From Halopseudomonas maritima (GTDB lineage: Bacteria; Pseudomonadota; Gammaproteobacteria; Pseudomonadales; Pseudomonadaceae): 64,000 nt of DNA. The stretch's first letter is position 1, and each line of letters opens with the position of its first letter. Under the pieces are notes generated by a model. It made no database searches and was not told the DNA's origin. It saw only the letters and a program-made list of their open reading frames with translations. This document shows positions 43,579 to 52,052 of the stretch, one piece after another. The position numbers and the translations under genes were made by a program. The stretch is from assembly GCF_021545785.1 (NCBI RefSeq), contig NZ_CP079801.1, positions 2,786,001-2,850,000 on the forward strand, given 5' to 3'.

Positions 43579-43652
43579 TTATTTTTCCGGCGCAGCCGAC
43601 CGGCGGTGCTCGGGTTATACTCGCGACCCTCGATGTGACCCTAGGATCTCGG

Positions 43653-44528
43653 ATGCCATATCTTGTTGCGGTAACCCTGTTGTGGGCGGTGTCATTCAGT
43701 CTGATCGGCGAGTATCTGGCGGGGCAGGTGGACAGCTATTTTGCGGTGCTGACCCGAGCCCTGCTGGCCGGCCTGCTGTTTCTGCCGCTGCTGCGCCTGC
43801 GGCTGCTGCCGCGCCCGGTAGTGCCGGGGCTGCTGGTGGTGGGCGCGCTGCAGTTTGGCGTTACCTATATCTGCCTGTACCAGTCATTCGAGTACATCTC
43901 GGTGCCCGAGGTGCTGCTGTTCACCATCTTCACGCCCCTGCATGTCGCGCTTATTGATGATCTGTTGAACCGCCGCTTCAGCAGTGGCCCGCTGGTGGCT
44001 GCCGCTATCGCGGTGGTGGGCGCGGGCATCATCCGCTACGACGGTTTGAGCGACAGCTTTATTCGCGGCTTTCTGATCCTGCAGCTGGCCAACTTTACCT
44101 TCGCCGCCGGGCAGGTGGGCTACGCCCATCTGGTGCGTCGTTATGAGCTAACCTCAACCCAGCAGTGGCGCGGCTTTGGCTTGTTTTTCATCGGCGCACT
44201 GATGGTGATGCTGCCGGCCTGGCTGCTGTTGGGCAACCCGGAACGGCTGCCGCACACCGCGTTGCAGTGGTCGGTGCTGGCCTGGCTGGGGCTGGTGGCG
44301 TCTGGGCTGGGCTTTCTGTTCTGGAACCGCGGCGCCGCGCAGGTGGATGCCGGCACCCTCGGTATTATGAACAACGCGCTGGTGCCGGCGGGGCTGCTGG
44401 TCAACCTGCTGATCTGGAACCGCGAGGCGGATCTGCTGCGTCTGGCTGCTGGCTCGGCGGTGCTTGGCCTGTCTCTGTGGGTCAACGCGCGCTGGCCGCA
44501 CTGGTTTGCACGGCCGGTGCAGGGCTGA
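43653..44528 (+). CDS. EamA-type (DMT superfamily) transporter
   Basis: This 291-residue inner-membrane protein has about ten transmembrane helices in two EamA halves (PYLVAVTLLWAVSFSLIGEY, GLLVVGALQFGVTYICLYQS, VLLFTIFTPLHVALIDDLLN; then VLAWLGLVASGLGFLFWNRG). It belongs to the drug/metabolite transporters; substrate unknown. The ATG at 43653 is preferred, since the upstream frame from 43572 crosses the ohr operators. It is divergent from ohr and convergent with the YpfJ gene, with no spacer between the two stop codons. Confidence 0.9.
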   Translation: MPYLVAVTLLWAVSFSLIGEYLAGQVDSYFAVLTRALLAGLLFLPLLRLRLLPRPVVPGLLVVGALQFGVTYICLYQSFEYISVPEVLLFTIFTPLHVALIDDLLNRRFSSGPLVAAAIAVVGAGIIRYDGLSDSFIRGFLILQLANFTFAAGQVGYAHLVRRYELTSTQQWRGFGLFFIGALMVMLPAWLLLGNPERLPHTALQWSVLAWLGLVASGLGFLFWNRGAAQVDAGTLGIMNNALVPAGLLVNLLIWNREADLLRLAAGSAVLGLSLWVNARWPHWFARPVQG

Positions 44529-45428
44529 TCAGAGCGGCCCGGCGAAGGTATCGCAGGCGCCGATGTCGCCGGACTCAAAGCCGCGCTTGAACCACTTGAC
44601 CCGCTGCGCCGAGGTGCCGTGGGTAAAGCTGTCGGGCACCACATCCTGTCCGGCACGGCGCTGCAGGCGGTCATCACCGATCGCGCTGGCGGCGGTGAGG
44701 GCTTCATCCAGGTCGTCCGGGTCGAGCATCTGCCGCTGGGTGTTGGCGGCGTGGCCCCAAAGCCCGGCAAAGCAGTCTGCCTGTAGCTCCTGGCGCACCG
44801 ACAGCGCGTTGACCTCAGCCTGACTCCGGCCAGCACCGGCCTGACGCACCTTCTGGCTGATGCCCAGCAGCGTTTGCACATGGTGACCGACCTCATGGGC
44901 CACCACGTAAGCCTGGGCGAAGTCGCCGGGGGCGCCAAGCTGCTGTTTCATGTCATTGAAAAAGGACAGGTCCAGATACACCTGCTGGTCGCCGGGGCAG
45001 TAGAACGGGCCGACTGCAGAGCTGGCGGTGCCACAGGCAGACTGCACGCGGTTGGAAAACAGCACCAGGGTGGGTTCCTGATACTGCCGTCCGATGCTCT
45101 GGAATAGTTGATGCCAGGTGGTTTCGGTGTCAGCCAGCACTACGCTGACAAACTCGCTCAGCTCTTGCTCGGCGGGCGACAGTGGGCGTTGTTGTTGCTG
45201 GGTCACGGCTTGTCCGCCGCCCAGCAGCATCGGCAGCAGGTCAATGCCGAGCATCTTGCCACCCAGTACTGCCAGTACGCCGATACCCAGTATCCAGCGC
45301 CCGGCGCGCGTACCCAGCAGCATCGGAATAAAACGCAGTAGCAGCGCGCCGCCAACGCCGGCACTGGCGGTGTTGTCACCGCGACGATCCTCGATATTGC
45401 TGCTGCGCCGTCTGCCTCGCCAGTCCAT
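44529..45428 (-). CDS. YpfJ-type zinc metallopeptidase
   Basis: This 299-residue protein has an N-terminal single membrane helix (AGRWILGIGVLAVLGGKMLG) after a basic leader, then a zinc protease domain with YVVAHEVGHHVQTLLGI (HExGH motif; Glu is the general base) and QADCFAGLWGHA (third ligand region). The family (YpfJ, PF04228) is conserved but poorly studied. Its substrate is unknown. It ends where the EamA gene ends and follows a CHAD gene by 21 bp on the same strand. Confidence 0.92.
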   Translation of the reverse strand: MDWRGRRRSSNIEDRRGDNTASAGVGGALLLRFIPMLLGTRAGRWILGIGVLAVLGGKMLGIDLLPMLLGGGQAVTQQQQRPLSPAEQELSEFVSVVLADTETTWHQLFQSIGRQYQEPTLVLFSNRVQSACGTASSAVGPFYCPGDQQVYLDLSFFNDMKQQLGAPGDFAQAYVVAHEVGHHVQTLLGISQKVRQAGAGRSQAEVNALSVRQELQADCFAGLWGHAANTQRQMLDPDDLDEALTAASAIGDDRLQRRAGQDVVPDSFTHGTSAQRVKWFKRGFESGDIGACDTFAGPL

Positions 45429-45449
45429 GTAGCCTCTCTCCTTGCGTTG

Positions 45450-46253
45450 TCAGACGTCCAGATGACGCCTGCCGTAGACCTTGATAAACAAGCGGATGAT
45501 ACGCCGCTTGCAGTGACCTTTGCGCTTTTCCAGCCGCTCGGCAAGCGCCTCGCTCTGCTGGTCCGGTGCCAGTGTTTGCAGTTGCGCCGCCAGGTTGCAC
45601 AGGTCTTGCAGTTGGCCCAGCTGTTCACCTAACCGGGCTAGCGCCTGCATTTCGCTGCTCGCTGGCAGCCTGCTGTCATGCAGTTGCTCGAGCTGGTAGA
45701 GGTAGTACTTGGTCCACTTGCGGCAACGGTGAAAGAGCGCGTCCTGATCACTGTTGCAGGCGCGGCGCGCCAGTGCGCGAGCGCGTTTTCGGGTGCGTAT
45801 CAGCCCTGCTGCCCAGTCGTCACGCACTCCGCTGTCGCAGTGCGGCCAGTCGTTCAGGACGCTGGCAAAGGCGGCGATGAGGCGTTCGTTGTTGTCGGCG
45901 CTGAGGCTGTGGTTGGCTGGGGATAACAGCAGTTGGCTGTTCAGCGCGGGGCTTAGGGGGCGCTCGAGTTCACGGGCCAACTGGCTGATCAGTTGCTGTT
46001 GTACATGCAGGTCGCGGCGTCCGGCCAGGGATTTGGCAGTCAGGCGCAGCTGCTGATCCAGCCGGCGTAGGCGTTGAAGGCCGCTGTATGGGCGATAGAG
46101 CTGCAGCAGAGCGCGCAGACGTTTGCAGCACACGCGTAGCTGATGCACGGCGTCAGCGTCGGGTGGTGCACCGTCGACAATTGGCAGCAGAGCGCGGCGC
46201 GCGCGCTGGCGGGCCGCCTGATACAGCGGGTCGGCGTCAGGTTTGAGCGTCAT
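45450..46253 (-). CDS. CHAD domain protein
   Basis: This 267-residue helical protein has repeated CHAD helices with conserved His and Arg/Lys: DADAVHQLRVCCKRLRALLQ, LRRLDQQLRLTAKSLAGRRD, FHRCRKWTKYYLYQLEQLHD and LARLGEQLGQLQDLCNLAAQ. CHAD domains bind polyphosphate. No CYTH domain is fused and no ppk gene is visible nearby. It is the likely first gene of a pair with the YpfJ-type protease. Confidence 0.9.
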   Translation of the reverse strand: MTLKPDADPLYQAARQRARRALLPIVDGAPPDADAVHQLRVCCKRLRALLQLYRPYSGLQRLRRLDQQLRLTAKSLAGRRDLHVQQQLISQLARELERPLSPALNSQLLLSPANHSLSADNNERLIAAFASVLNDWPHCDSGVRDDWAAGLIRTRKRARALARRACNSDQDALFHRCRKWTKYYLYQLEQLHDSRLPASSEMQALARLGEQLGQLQDLCNLAAQLQTLAPDQQSEALAERLEKRKGHCKRRIIRLFIKVYGRRHLDV

Positions 46254-46295
46254 CAGACGAGTGTAGGTCAGCTACTGCGGTGCGGGAAGGGGCGC

Positions 46296-47111
46296 TCAGC
46301 CAAATGCCGCCACAACGCTGTCCTTGAGTTCGGCCCGGTAGGCGAGCCCCAGCTGGCGATGGCGCAGCGTCTCGGGCACCAGGCCGCGCAGTGAGTGGCT
46401 ATCAACGGCGGGACTGAGCAGGTCGATGTCGTCACTGACGGCCATCACCGTTGCCCCCTGGCGGTGCTGTACCAGGCTCAGGGCCAGGTCTTCGGTATCC
46501 ACCTGCAGGCTGGCGTGGTCGGCCAGTTCTGGCAGGCGCTCAAGGAAGGCACTGCGTAGCTCGCAATCGAGCCGGTCGATCCACGGGTAGCGGGTGGCTT
46601 GCTCCAGCTCAAGGGGCTGATTGAGGGACCAGCCGCGCGGCAGCAGCAGACGGTACTCCTGTTCGAGCAGTGCGATAAAGTGATAGCCCTCGGGTACCTG
46701 GCGTTCGCTCAGCAGCCACAGGTCTGCCGGTTGCGTGGGTTGGGTGCGTACCTGGAGGCGATAATCCTGCAGTCGTCCTGCGGTCAGCTGCAGCAGGTAG
46801 CCGCTATCGCGGCTGGCCAGGCTGGAGTCGATGCCGACCGAGAGCCGCGGGCGCTCCACCCGCTTGAAGCGCTGCTCCATCTCACCGGCGTTGCCCAGCA
46901 GACGCACGGCCTCCTGATAGAACGCCTCACCGTCCGGCGTCAGCGTGACGCCCTTCTTGCCGCGGCTGAACAGGCGCAGGGCAAACTCCTGCTCCAGCTG
47001 GGCGACAGCATTGGAGATGGAGGGCTGAGCCACGTGGCAGCGTTCGGCTGCGGCGGTCAGGCTGCCCGCTTCTGCGGCGGCGCAGAAATAGCGCAGGCTG
47101 CGCAGGTCCAT
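46296..47111 (-). CDS. LysR-family transcriptional regulator
   Basis: This 271-residue protein has an N-terminal LysR helix-turn-helix (MDLRSLRYFCAAAEAGSLTA, QPSISNAVAQLEQEFALRLF) and a somewhat short effector domain (LSVGIDSSLASRDSGYLLQL...). It lies 2 bp downstream of the metallo-beta-lactamase gene on the same strand, so regulator and target are probably one transcript, an unusual order for LysR genes. A palindrome upstream of the partner gene could be its binding site. Confidence 0.9.
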   Translation of the reverse strand: MDLRSLRYFCAAAEAGSLTAAAERCHVAQPSISNAVAQLEQEFALRLFSRGKKGVTLTPDGEAFYQEAVRLLGNAGEMEQRFKRVERPRLSVGIDSSLASRDSGYLLQLTAGRLQDYRLQVRTQPTQPADLWLLSERQVPEGYHFIALLEQEYRLLLPRGWSLNQPLELEQATRYPWIDRLDCELRSAFLERLPELADHASLQVDTEDLALSLVQHRQGATVMAVSDDIDLLSPAVDSHSLRGLVPETLRHRQLGLAYRAELKDSVVAAFG

Positions 47112-47113
47112 GG

Positions 47114-48010
47114 TTACTCCTCAAAGTCAGGGAAATGCGCCAGCCCTGCGGCCACCACTTCGTCGTGCGCGGGCACGATCAGCAGCTCCGGGTCCCGCTG
47201 GTGCAACTCGTGGATACGCTTGAGTTGTTCACTGTTGCGCTCACGGTCGCTGTCGACATGGGATATCCATTGCACGAAGACCGGGCGCGGCTTGTTCTGC
47301 TCGACGCCGCGCTCGGTCCAGCTGGTATCGCCAATCAGAAACAGGCGCTTACCCGAGGGCAGGTTGACGAATAGGCCAACCTGACCTGCGGTATGACCGC
47401 TCAGGTCAACCAGCACTATCTGACCATCGCCAAACAGATCGAGACTGCGGTCAAACCCCTGATAGGGCGCGTCATCGAGTGTTATCTGCCGCCACTCGCG
47501 TTCGCCTTCGAACTGCTCGGCGAGAAAGGCGGGCGGCTCGCCGTGGGTCTTGGCCTCCTCCAGCGCACCAGGCAGGATCAGCACCGGCAAGCCGGGAAAG
47601 TCCGGCAGGCCGCCCAGATGATCCCAGTGCAGGTGGCTGGGCAGAATAAAGTCGATATCACTGGCCTGATAGCCGGCTGCTTGCAGCTGATCACGCGCGG
47701 GGTTCAGGTTCTCGTAGGCGAGCAGTGTGCGGTTGAGCCAATTGTTGCGCGCGAAGGCCTTTGCGGTTTCATGGCTCAGGCCGGTGTCGAACAGAAAGCG
47801 CCCCTGCGGGTGCTCTATCAGTACCGCCGCATGCAGCAGATGCCGCTGGGTACCCCAGCGCCCACCGCTGACGACCATGGCCTCGGCGGCGCCGCTGGAG
47901 CTGGCAGTGGGGATTAGGGACAGACGCAGTTGGTCGGCGGTGGGGGCGGCGCTTAACAGGCTGCTGCAGGCGAGTAGCAGGGGGGCGGCAAACAAGGCAA
48001 GGGGCTTCAT
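47114..48010 (-). CDS. Metallo-beta-lactamase fold hydrolase (lactonase-like), exported
   Basis: This 298-residue protein has a signal peptide (MKPLALFAAPLLLACSSLLS) and an MBL core: LPSHLHWDHLGGLPD (HxHxDH metal site), VDLSGHTAGQVGLFVN (His), FLIGDTSW (Asp) and VPAHDE (His). The spacing resembles the N-acyl homoserine lactonase/AiiA-like branch, but exported members of this group act on varied esters and lactones; substrate is not known. It is transcribed with the LysR gene. Confidence 0.9.
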   Translation of the reverse strand: MKPLALFAAPLLLACSSLLSAAPTADQLRLSLIPTASSSGAAEAMVVSGGRWGTQRHLLHAAVLIEHPQGRFLFDTGLSHETAKAFARNNWLNRTLLAYENLNPARDQLQAAGYQASDIDFILPSHLHWDHLGGLPDFPGLPVLILPGALEEAKTHGEPPAFLAEQFEGEREWRQITLDDAPYQGFDRSLDLFGDGQIVLVDLSGHTAGQVGLFVNLPSGKRLFLIGDTSWTERGVEQNKPRPVFVQWISHVDSDRERNSEQLKRIHELHQRDPELLIVPAHDEVVAAGLAHFPDFEE

Positions 48011-48053
48011 GGGATGGCTCCGATTGGGTGAGGGCCCACTGTGGCATCCGCTG

Positions 48054-48074
48054 AAGAATAGATTAAATATTCTT
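48054..48074. promoter_or_regulatory. Palindrome upstream of the MBL gene (LysR-type site candidate)
   Basis: AAGAATA (48054-48060) and TATTCTT (48068-48074) form a perfect 7-bp inverted repeat with a 7-base spacer, in an AT-rich stretch 44 bp before the MBL start codon. The T-N11-A arrangement fits a LysR-type target. Confidence 0.45.
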
Positions 48075-48107
48075 TATTGGTAGCTGTGCAATAAAAACGT
48101 TATGGAA

Positions 48108-48127
48108 GGGGCGGCCGCAGCCGCCCC
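48108..48127 (-). terminator. GC-rich hairpin after pspA
   Basis: GGGGCGGC / GCCGCCCC, an 8-bp stem with a 4-base loop, 12 bp past the pspA stop on the minus strand. A short T run (GTTTTTATT) follows about 14 bp later. Confidence 0.55.
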
Positions 48128-48139
48128 TGGTGTGTTGCC

Positions 48140-48838
48140 TTATGCCTCAGCGCCGTTGTTGGCCCGTAGTCTGGCCAGCACGCTGTTGGCGTCGGTCTTG
48201 CCGGTAGCGATGCCGGCGCGTTGCAGACGCTGGTCCAAGGCGCTGCCGTCGTCTTCATCCTGCAGCTGCTGCAGGGCGGCGCCAACGTCGCTGGCGTTGT
48301 CCTGGCGCTGGCGAATGCGCTCCAGAGAGCTGGCCAGGTCGCCCATGTGTGCCTGCAAGCCGCGGGTCTGCTGGCCCAGGTTGCCCATCAGGCGCTCGGC
48401 GCTGCGGTTGGCGCGGGCCAGTTGCAGCTCGCGGCGATACTGCTGGTGCAGCTGCGCGGCGCGGCGCAACTGCTCGCGCAGCGTTGCCTCCTGGCGCTCC
48501 AGCTGCTCGGCGTGCTGGCGTTGCTGCTGCAACTGGTTCTCCTGTGCGGCGATCCATTCGGCCAGTTCGTAGGCCAGCCCGGACTCGTCGCGTTCAAGCG
48601 CCTGACGGGCCTGCTCTTCGCGCTGCTGCAGCTCGTCGCTGAGCTGCTGGTTGCTGCGTTGCAGCTGTTTGATGGTAGCCATCAGGCCGGCCAGCTCACG
48701 CTTGGCCAGCAGCATGGCGTTTTCGGTGTCGCGCAGTTCCTGCTCCATGATGCGCAGGGCGTTGGCGTCGACCAGTTGCTCAAGTGGCTCGTGCGCGCTG
48801 GCGCGGAACAGGGTGCCTACTTTTCTCCAGAGTGTCAT
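48140..48838 (-). CDS. PspA/IM30 family protein
   Basis: This 232-residue coiled-coil protein opens with an amphipathic helix (MTLWRKVGTLFRASAHEPLE) and continues with long heptad-rich helices (LRDTENAMLLAKRELAGLMA, RQHAEQLERQEATLREQLRR), the PspA/IM30 (ESCRT-III-like) pattern. These proteins bind damaged inner membrane under envelope stress. It follows the small YiaA-like membrane gene by 5 bp, an association seen in other pseudomonads. No PspF/PspBC is visible. Confidence 0.92.
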   Translation of the reverse strand: MTLWRKVGTLFRASAHEPLEQLVDANALRIMEQELRDTENAMLLAKRELAGLMATIKQLQRSNQQLSDELQQREEQARQALERDESGLAYELAEWIAAQENQLQQQRQHAEQLERQEATLREQLRRAAQLHQQYRRELQLARANRSAERLMGNLGQQTRGLQAHMGDLASSLERIRQRQDNASDVGAALQQLQDEDDGSALDQRLQRAGIATGKTDANSVLARLRANNGAEA

Positions 48839-48843
48839 GGCGG

Positions 48844-49113
48844 TTACTCCGTATATTCTTTCAGCAGTTGTTGGGCGCGGGCTTCAGACAGGCGGTTATG
48901 GATACGCTTGCCTTCGTGTTCGTCCCGCATGGTTTTCGACAGGGTGATGGTGGTGCTGACCAGAAACAGCGCGCAGACCGACATGTAGCCTTTGACCAGC
49001 AGGTCGGTGGGCGAGAAGATGACGCCCGCGCCGGTCGCCAGCAGGGCTATCGCAAAGGATGCCTTGACGAAGAAAATCCAGCCTGAGGAGTTGCTGTTGA
49101 TCTCGTTATCCAT
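48844..49113 (-). CDS. YiaA/YiaB-like two-helix membrane protein
   Basis: This 89-residue protein has two transmembrane helices (GWIFFVKASFAIALLATGAG and GYMSVCALFLVSTTITLSKT), matching the YiaAB two-helix domain. Function is unknown; its linkage with pspA suggests an envelope-stress role (inference). It is divergent from the XRE-type regulator with a 194-bp gap. Confidence 0.85.
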   Translation of the reverse strand: MDNEINSNSSGWIFFVKASFAIALLATGAGVIFSPTDLLVKGYMSVCALFLVSTTITLSKTMRDEHEGKRIHNRLSEARAQQLLKEYTE

Positions 49114-49241
49114 GGTGTTGCCTCCAGCATAAGTGGCAGTCGCACGGGGTGTGGCTGCGTCTGGAGCGGACTGTGCACCGGCCTGATCGGCGGCGCCAGC
49201 GTTACCGAAAAGGTTGCGCAGAAGGTGGCTTAAGGTATTAC

Positions 49242-49295
49242 ATGGCGATACTTTCTTGGGTTGGAAGCCGTCGCATCGGCGGTCATGTTCGGTAA
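49242..49295 (+). CDS. Possible 17-codon upstream ORF before the XRE regulator
   Basis: ATG at 49242 with AAGGT at 49232-49236 opens MAILSWVGSRRIGGHVR and a TAA at 49293-49295 that touches the ribosome binding site AAAGGT of the next gene. The lead TAAGGTATTACATGGC resembles the lead of the main gene (TAAAGGTATTGTCATATGGC). It might couple translation, but it could be chance. Confidence 0.3.
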   Translation: MAILSWVGSRRIGGHVR

Positions 49296-49307
49296 AGGTA
49301 TTGTCAT

Positions 49308-50087
49308 ATGGCGCAGACCGCGGCGATTGTTTCGGCGCTCAAAAACGCATTGAAGGAGCAGGGCATCACCTATCAGCAGGTCGCTGAGGCGCTGGAGCTG
49401 TCGGAGGCGAGCGTCAAGCGCCTGTTCTCCGAGCGGCAGTTTTCTCTGCAGCGCCTGGATCAGATCTGCTCTTTGTTGGGGCTGGAAATCAGCGACCTGG
49501 TGCGGCGGCTGGATCAGGCCCAGCGCATTGACGCCTTGACCGCCGAGCAGGAACAGGAGCTGGTGAGCGATGACCGCCTGCTGCTGGTGGCGATCTGCGC
49601 ACTGAACCGCTGGAGCCTGGCACAGATACTGGAAACCTATCAGCTCAGCGAAGTGGAAGCGGTCGGTCGGCTGGCGCGGCTGGATCGTATGGGGCTGATC
49701 GAGTTGCTGCCTGGCAACCGCATCAAGCCGCTGATCAGTCATGATTTTCGCTGGCAGCAGCATGGGCCGATTCAGCGTTTTTTCGAGCAACAGGTGCAGT
49801 CCGACTTCTTTCAGTGTCACTTCAACCGACCGGGTGAACTGCGTATGTTCCTCAGCGGCATGCTCTCGCCGCAGTCGACCGAGCAGATGCATCAGAAGTT
49901 GCAGCGTCTGGCGCAGGCGTTTCGCCACAGCCATCAGGAGGATCTGGTGCTGCCGCTGGAACAGCGTTTCGGCGTCAGCATGATTCTCGCTATCCGGCCC
50001 TGGGAGGTGGCAGCGTTTCAACAGCTGCGCCGAGCTGAGGCGGCCAAGTACTACCCTGGGCACAAACTAACGGGAGAGGCGGGATGA
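49308..50087 (+). CDS. XRE-family transcriptional regulator
   Basis: This 259-residue protein has an N-terminal Cro/C1 helix-turn-helix (ITYQQVAEALELSEASVKRL, then FSERQFSLQRLDQICSLLGL) and a long helical C-terminal part without a recognised domain (LRMFLSGMLSPQSTEQMHQK...). Its stop overlaps the start of the MscS-type gene by 4 bp, so the two are translated together. It may control the mscS gene and the divergent YiaA/pspA unit (inference). Confidence 0.9.
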   Translation: MAQTAAIVSALKNALKEQGITYQQVAEALELSEASVKRLFSERQFSLQRLDQICSLLGLEISDLVRRLDQAQRIDALTAEQEQELVSDDRLLLVAICALNRWSLAQILETYQLSEVEAVGRLARLDRMGLIELLPGNRIKPLISHDFRWQQHGPIQRFFEQQVQSDFFQCHFNRPGELRMFLSGMLSPQSTEQMHQKLQRLAQAFRHSHQEDLVLPLEQRFGVSMILAIRPWEVAAFQQLRRAEAAKYYPGHKLTGEAG

Positions 50088-51160
50088 ACCTGCTCACGGA
50101 TATTCTGGCAGCAGTCCTGGCGTCTATGCCGTTGCTGCTGACGCTCGGGCTGGTGGCGTTGATGCTGGCGCTGGCGCATTTTTTGTTGATTCGGCGCAAT
50201 CGCGATCTGGGCAACGAGCGGCTGTTTTCACGCCAGCTGATCATGCTGGCGCTGACCCTGATTGGTCTGGTTGCCGTCATCCTGGCCTTGCCGGTCAGCG
50301 AGGGCGCGCGCAACCAGATTATCGCGCTATTGGGGTTGTTGATCTCCGGCGTCTTTGCCTTTTCGTCGTCCAATATCTTTGCCAACCTGGCCGCAGGCGT
50401 ATTGTTGCGCATGACTCGGCCCTTTGTGCTGGGCGACTTTATCTCTGTCGGAGAGTACTTTGGTCGGGTGGCCGAACGGGGGCTGTTTGACACCGAGATT
50501 CAATCTGAAAGTGGCGAGCTGATTGCGTTGCCCAACAGCTATCTGACCAGCCAGCCGATTGCCACGTTGCGCAGTGATGGCGCGCTGGTCTCGGCCGAGC
50601 TGTCGCTGGGGTATGACACTCATCACTCTGATGTAGAACCCTTGCTGCTCGCGGCGGCGCAGGCCAGCGGCCTGCAGGATGCCTTTGTACAACTGCTGGC
50701 GCTGGGCAACTTTGCCATCAGCTACCGGATATCCGGGGTGCTGCCCGAGGCGCGTGGCCTGATTACGGCGCGTTCCACCCTGTACAAGGCGATTCTCGAC
50801 GGCTTGCACGGCGCAGGTATCGAGATCATGTCGGCCACCATCATGAATCAACGCCCGGTGCCTGCTGAGCACCTGTTTATCCCGGCAGGTGGCGGGCATC
50901 GCCAGCGCCGCGCGCAGGCTGCTGAAGCAGAAGCGGTGTTGTTCGACAAGGCGGAACAGGCGCAGCAACTGGCCGAGCGCAAGGCGCAGTTGTCCGAGCA
51001 GGCGCGTGCGCTGGAGGCGGAGGCCAAAGGTGCTGATGGCGAGCGCAAGGCGGCGATCAAGACGCAACTGGAGCATATGCGCGAGCAGCGGCGGGAGCTT
51101 GATGCGTTGACGGAGTCGGGTGTCGAGGCGGCTGGGGCAGGGCGGGCGGGGCGCTCCTGA
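50084..51160 (+). CDS. MscS-family mechanosensitive ion channel with coiled-coil tail
   Basis: This 358-residue inner-membrane protein has three helices: SMPLLLTLGLVALMLALAHF, LIMLALTLIGLVAVILALPV, and the pore-type IALLGLLISGVFAFSSSNIF leading to ANLAAGVLLRMTRPF. The cytoplasmic MscS beta domain follows (VLGDFISVGEYFGRVAERGL, LIALPNSYLTSQPIATLRSD). A charged, coiled-coil C-terminal extension of about 80 residues (AEAEAVLFDKAEQAQQLAER...) is added. It opens on membrane tension to release solutes. It is co-translated with the XRE gene. Confidence 0.92.
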   Translation: MNLLTDILAAVLASMPLLLTLGLVALMLALAHFLLIRRNRDLGNERLFSRQLIMLALTLIGLVAVILALPVSEGARNQIIALLGLLISGVFAFSSSNIFANLAAGVLLRMTRPFVLGDFISVGEYFGRVAERGLFDTEIQSESGELIALPNSYLTSQPIATLRSDGALVSAELSLGYDTHHSDVEPLLLAAAQASGLQDAFVQLLALGNFAISYRISGVLPEARGLITARSTLYKAILDGLHGAGIEIMSATIMNQRPVPAEHLFIPAGGGHRQRRAQAAEAEAVLFDKAEQAQQLAERKAQLSEQARALEAEAKGADGERKAAIKTQLEHMREQRRELDALTESGVEAAGAGRAGRS

Positions 51161-51169
51161 GGAGCGCCC
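51149..51169. terminator. Hairpin overlapping the mscS stop codon
   Basis: GGGCGCTCC / GGAGCGCCC, a perfect 9-bp stem with the loop TGA, lies over the 3' end of mscS and 8 bp from the end of the convergent YebC gene. It probably serves both strands. Confidence 0.6.
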
Positions 51170-51176
51170 GCGCAGA

Positions 51177-51893
51177 TCAGAACTCGGCGTTGTGGAAGAT
51201 GTTCTGCACGTCGTCGAGGTCGTTCAGCATGTCGGTAAACTTCTCGAACATGGCCACATCATCACCGCTGATCTCGGTGGTGGTTTGCGGCACAAACTGG
51301 ATCAGGTCGGCTTCAAAATCCAGCTCGCCAAAGGTGTCGATCAGCGCCTGCTTGGCCTTGAAGTACTCGGTGTGCGGGGCAAACACGGTGATCACGCCGT
51401 CTTCGTTCTCGATGTCGGTGACGTCGACGTCGGCCATCATCAGCGCTTCCAACGTGCCTTCTTCGTCTTCACCCTTGAACGCCAGAATGGCGCAGTGATC
51501 GAACATGTGGCTGACGCTGCCCTCGGTGCCGATCTTGCTCTTGGTCTTGGTGAAGCAGTTGCGCACGTCGGCGAAGGTGCGGTTCGGGTTATCCGTCAGG
51601 CAGTCAACGATGACCATGCAGTTGCCGGGGCCAAAGCCTTCATAACGCGCCTTGGAAAAATCCTCACCGCCGCCGCCCTTGGCCTTGTCGATGGCCTTGT
51701 CGATGACGTGGCCGGGCACCTGGTCTTTTTTGGCACGATCAATCAGGCCGCGCAGGGCCAGGTTACCATCGGGGTCCACGCCGCCTGACTTGGCGGTGAC
51801 GTAGATCTCCCGCGCGTACTTGCTGTATAGCTTGGTTTTGGCGTCGGCCGTCTTGGCCATGGATTCCTTGCGGTTCTGATAAGCGCGACCCAT
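51177..51893 (-). CDS. YebC/PmpR-family transcriptional or translational regulator (YeeN-like)
   Basis: This 238-residue protein starts MGRAYQNRKESMAKTADAKT and has the family core GLIDRAKKDQVPGHVIDKAI, RYEGFGPGNCMVIVDCLTDN, GSVSHMFDHCAILAF and ending in DVQNIFHNAEF. The MGR start and shorter N-terminus are of the YeeN branch rather than YebC proper. Relatives bind DNA or ease ribosome stalling at proline runs. The chosen ATG has AGGAC before it; a downstream Met (MAKTADAKT) and an upstream one are less likely. Confidence 0.92.
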   Translation of the reverse strand: MGRAYQNRKESMAKTADAKTKLYSKYAREIYVTAKSGGVDPDGNLALRGLIDRAKKDQVPGHVIDKAIDKAKGGGGEDFSKARYEGFGPGNCMVIVDCLTDNPNRTFADVRNCFTKTKSKIGTEGSVSHMFDHCAILAFKGEDEEGTLEALMMADVDVTDIENEDGVITVFAPHTEYFKAKQALIDTFGELDFEADLIQFVPQTTTEISGDDVAMFEKFTDMLNDLDDVQNIFHNAEF

Positions 51894-52052
51894 CTGCGAG
51901 TGTCCTGTCGAAATGTCGAAAAACAGCGATTCTACCCGCAGTTGGCGGCGGATATCCACGTTTGAGCCCGGCCCGGCTGACGAACGTGGGGCCGCCGGAC
52001 AGAGGGCATAGCGGCGGCGTATGATGGGGCTTTTGCCAGGGGGAGCCAGCGC

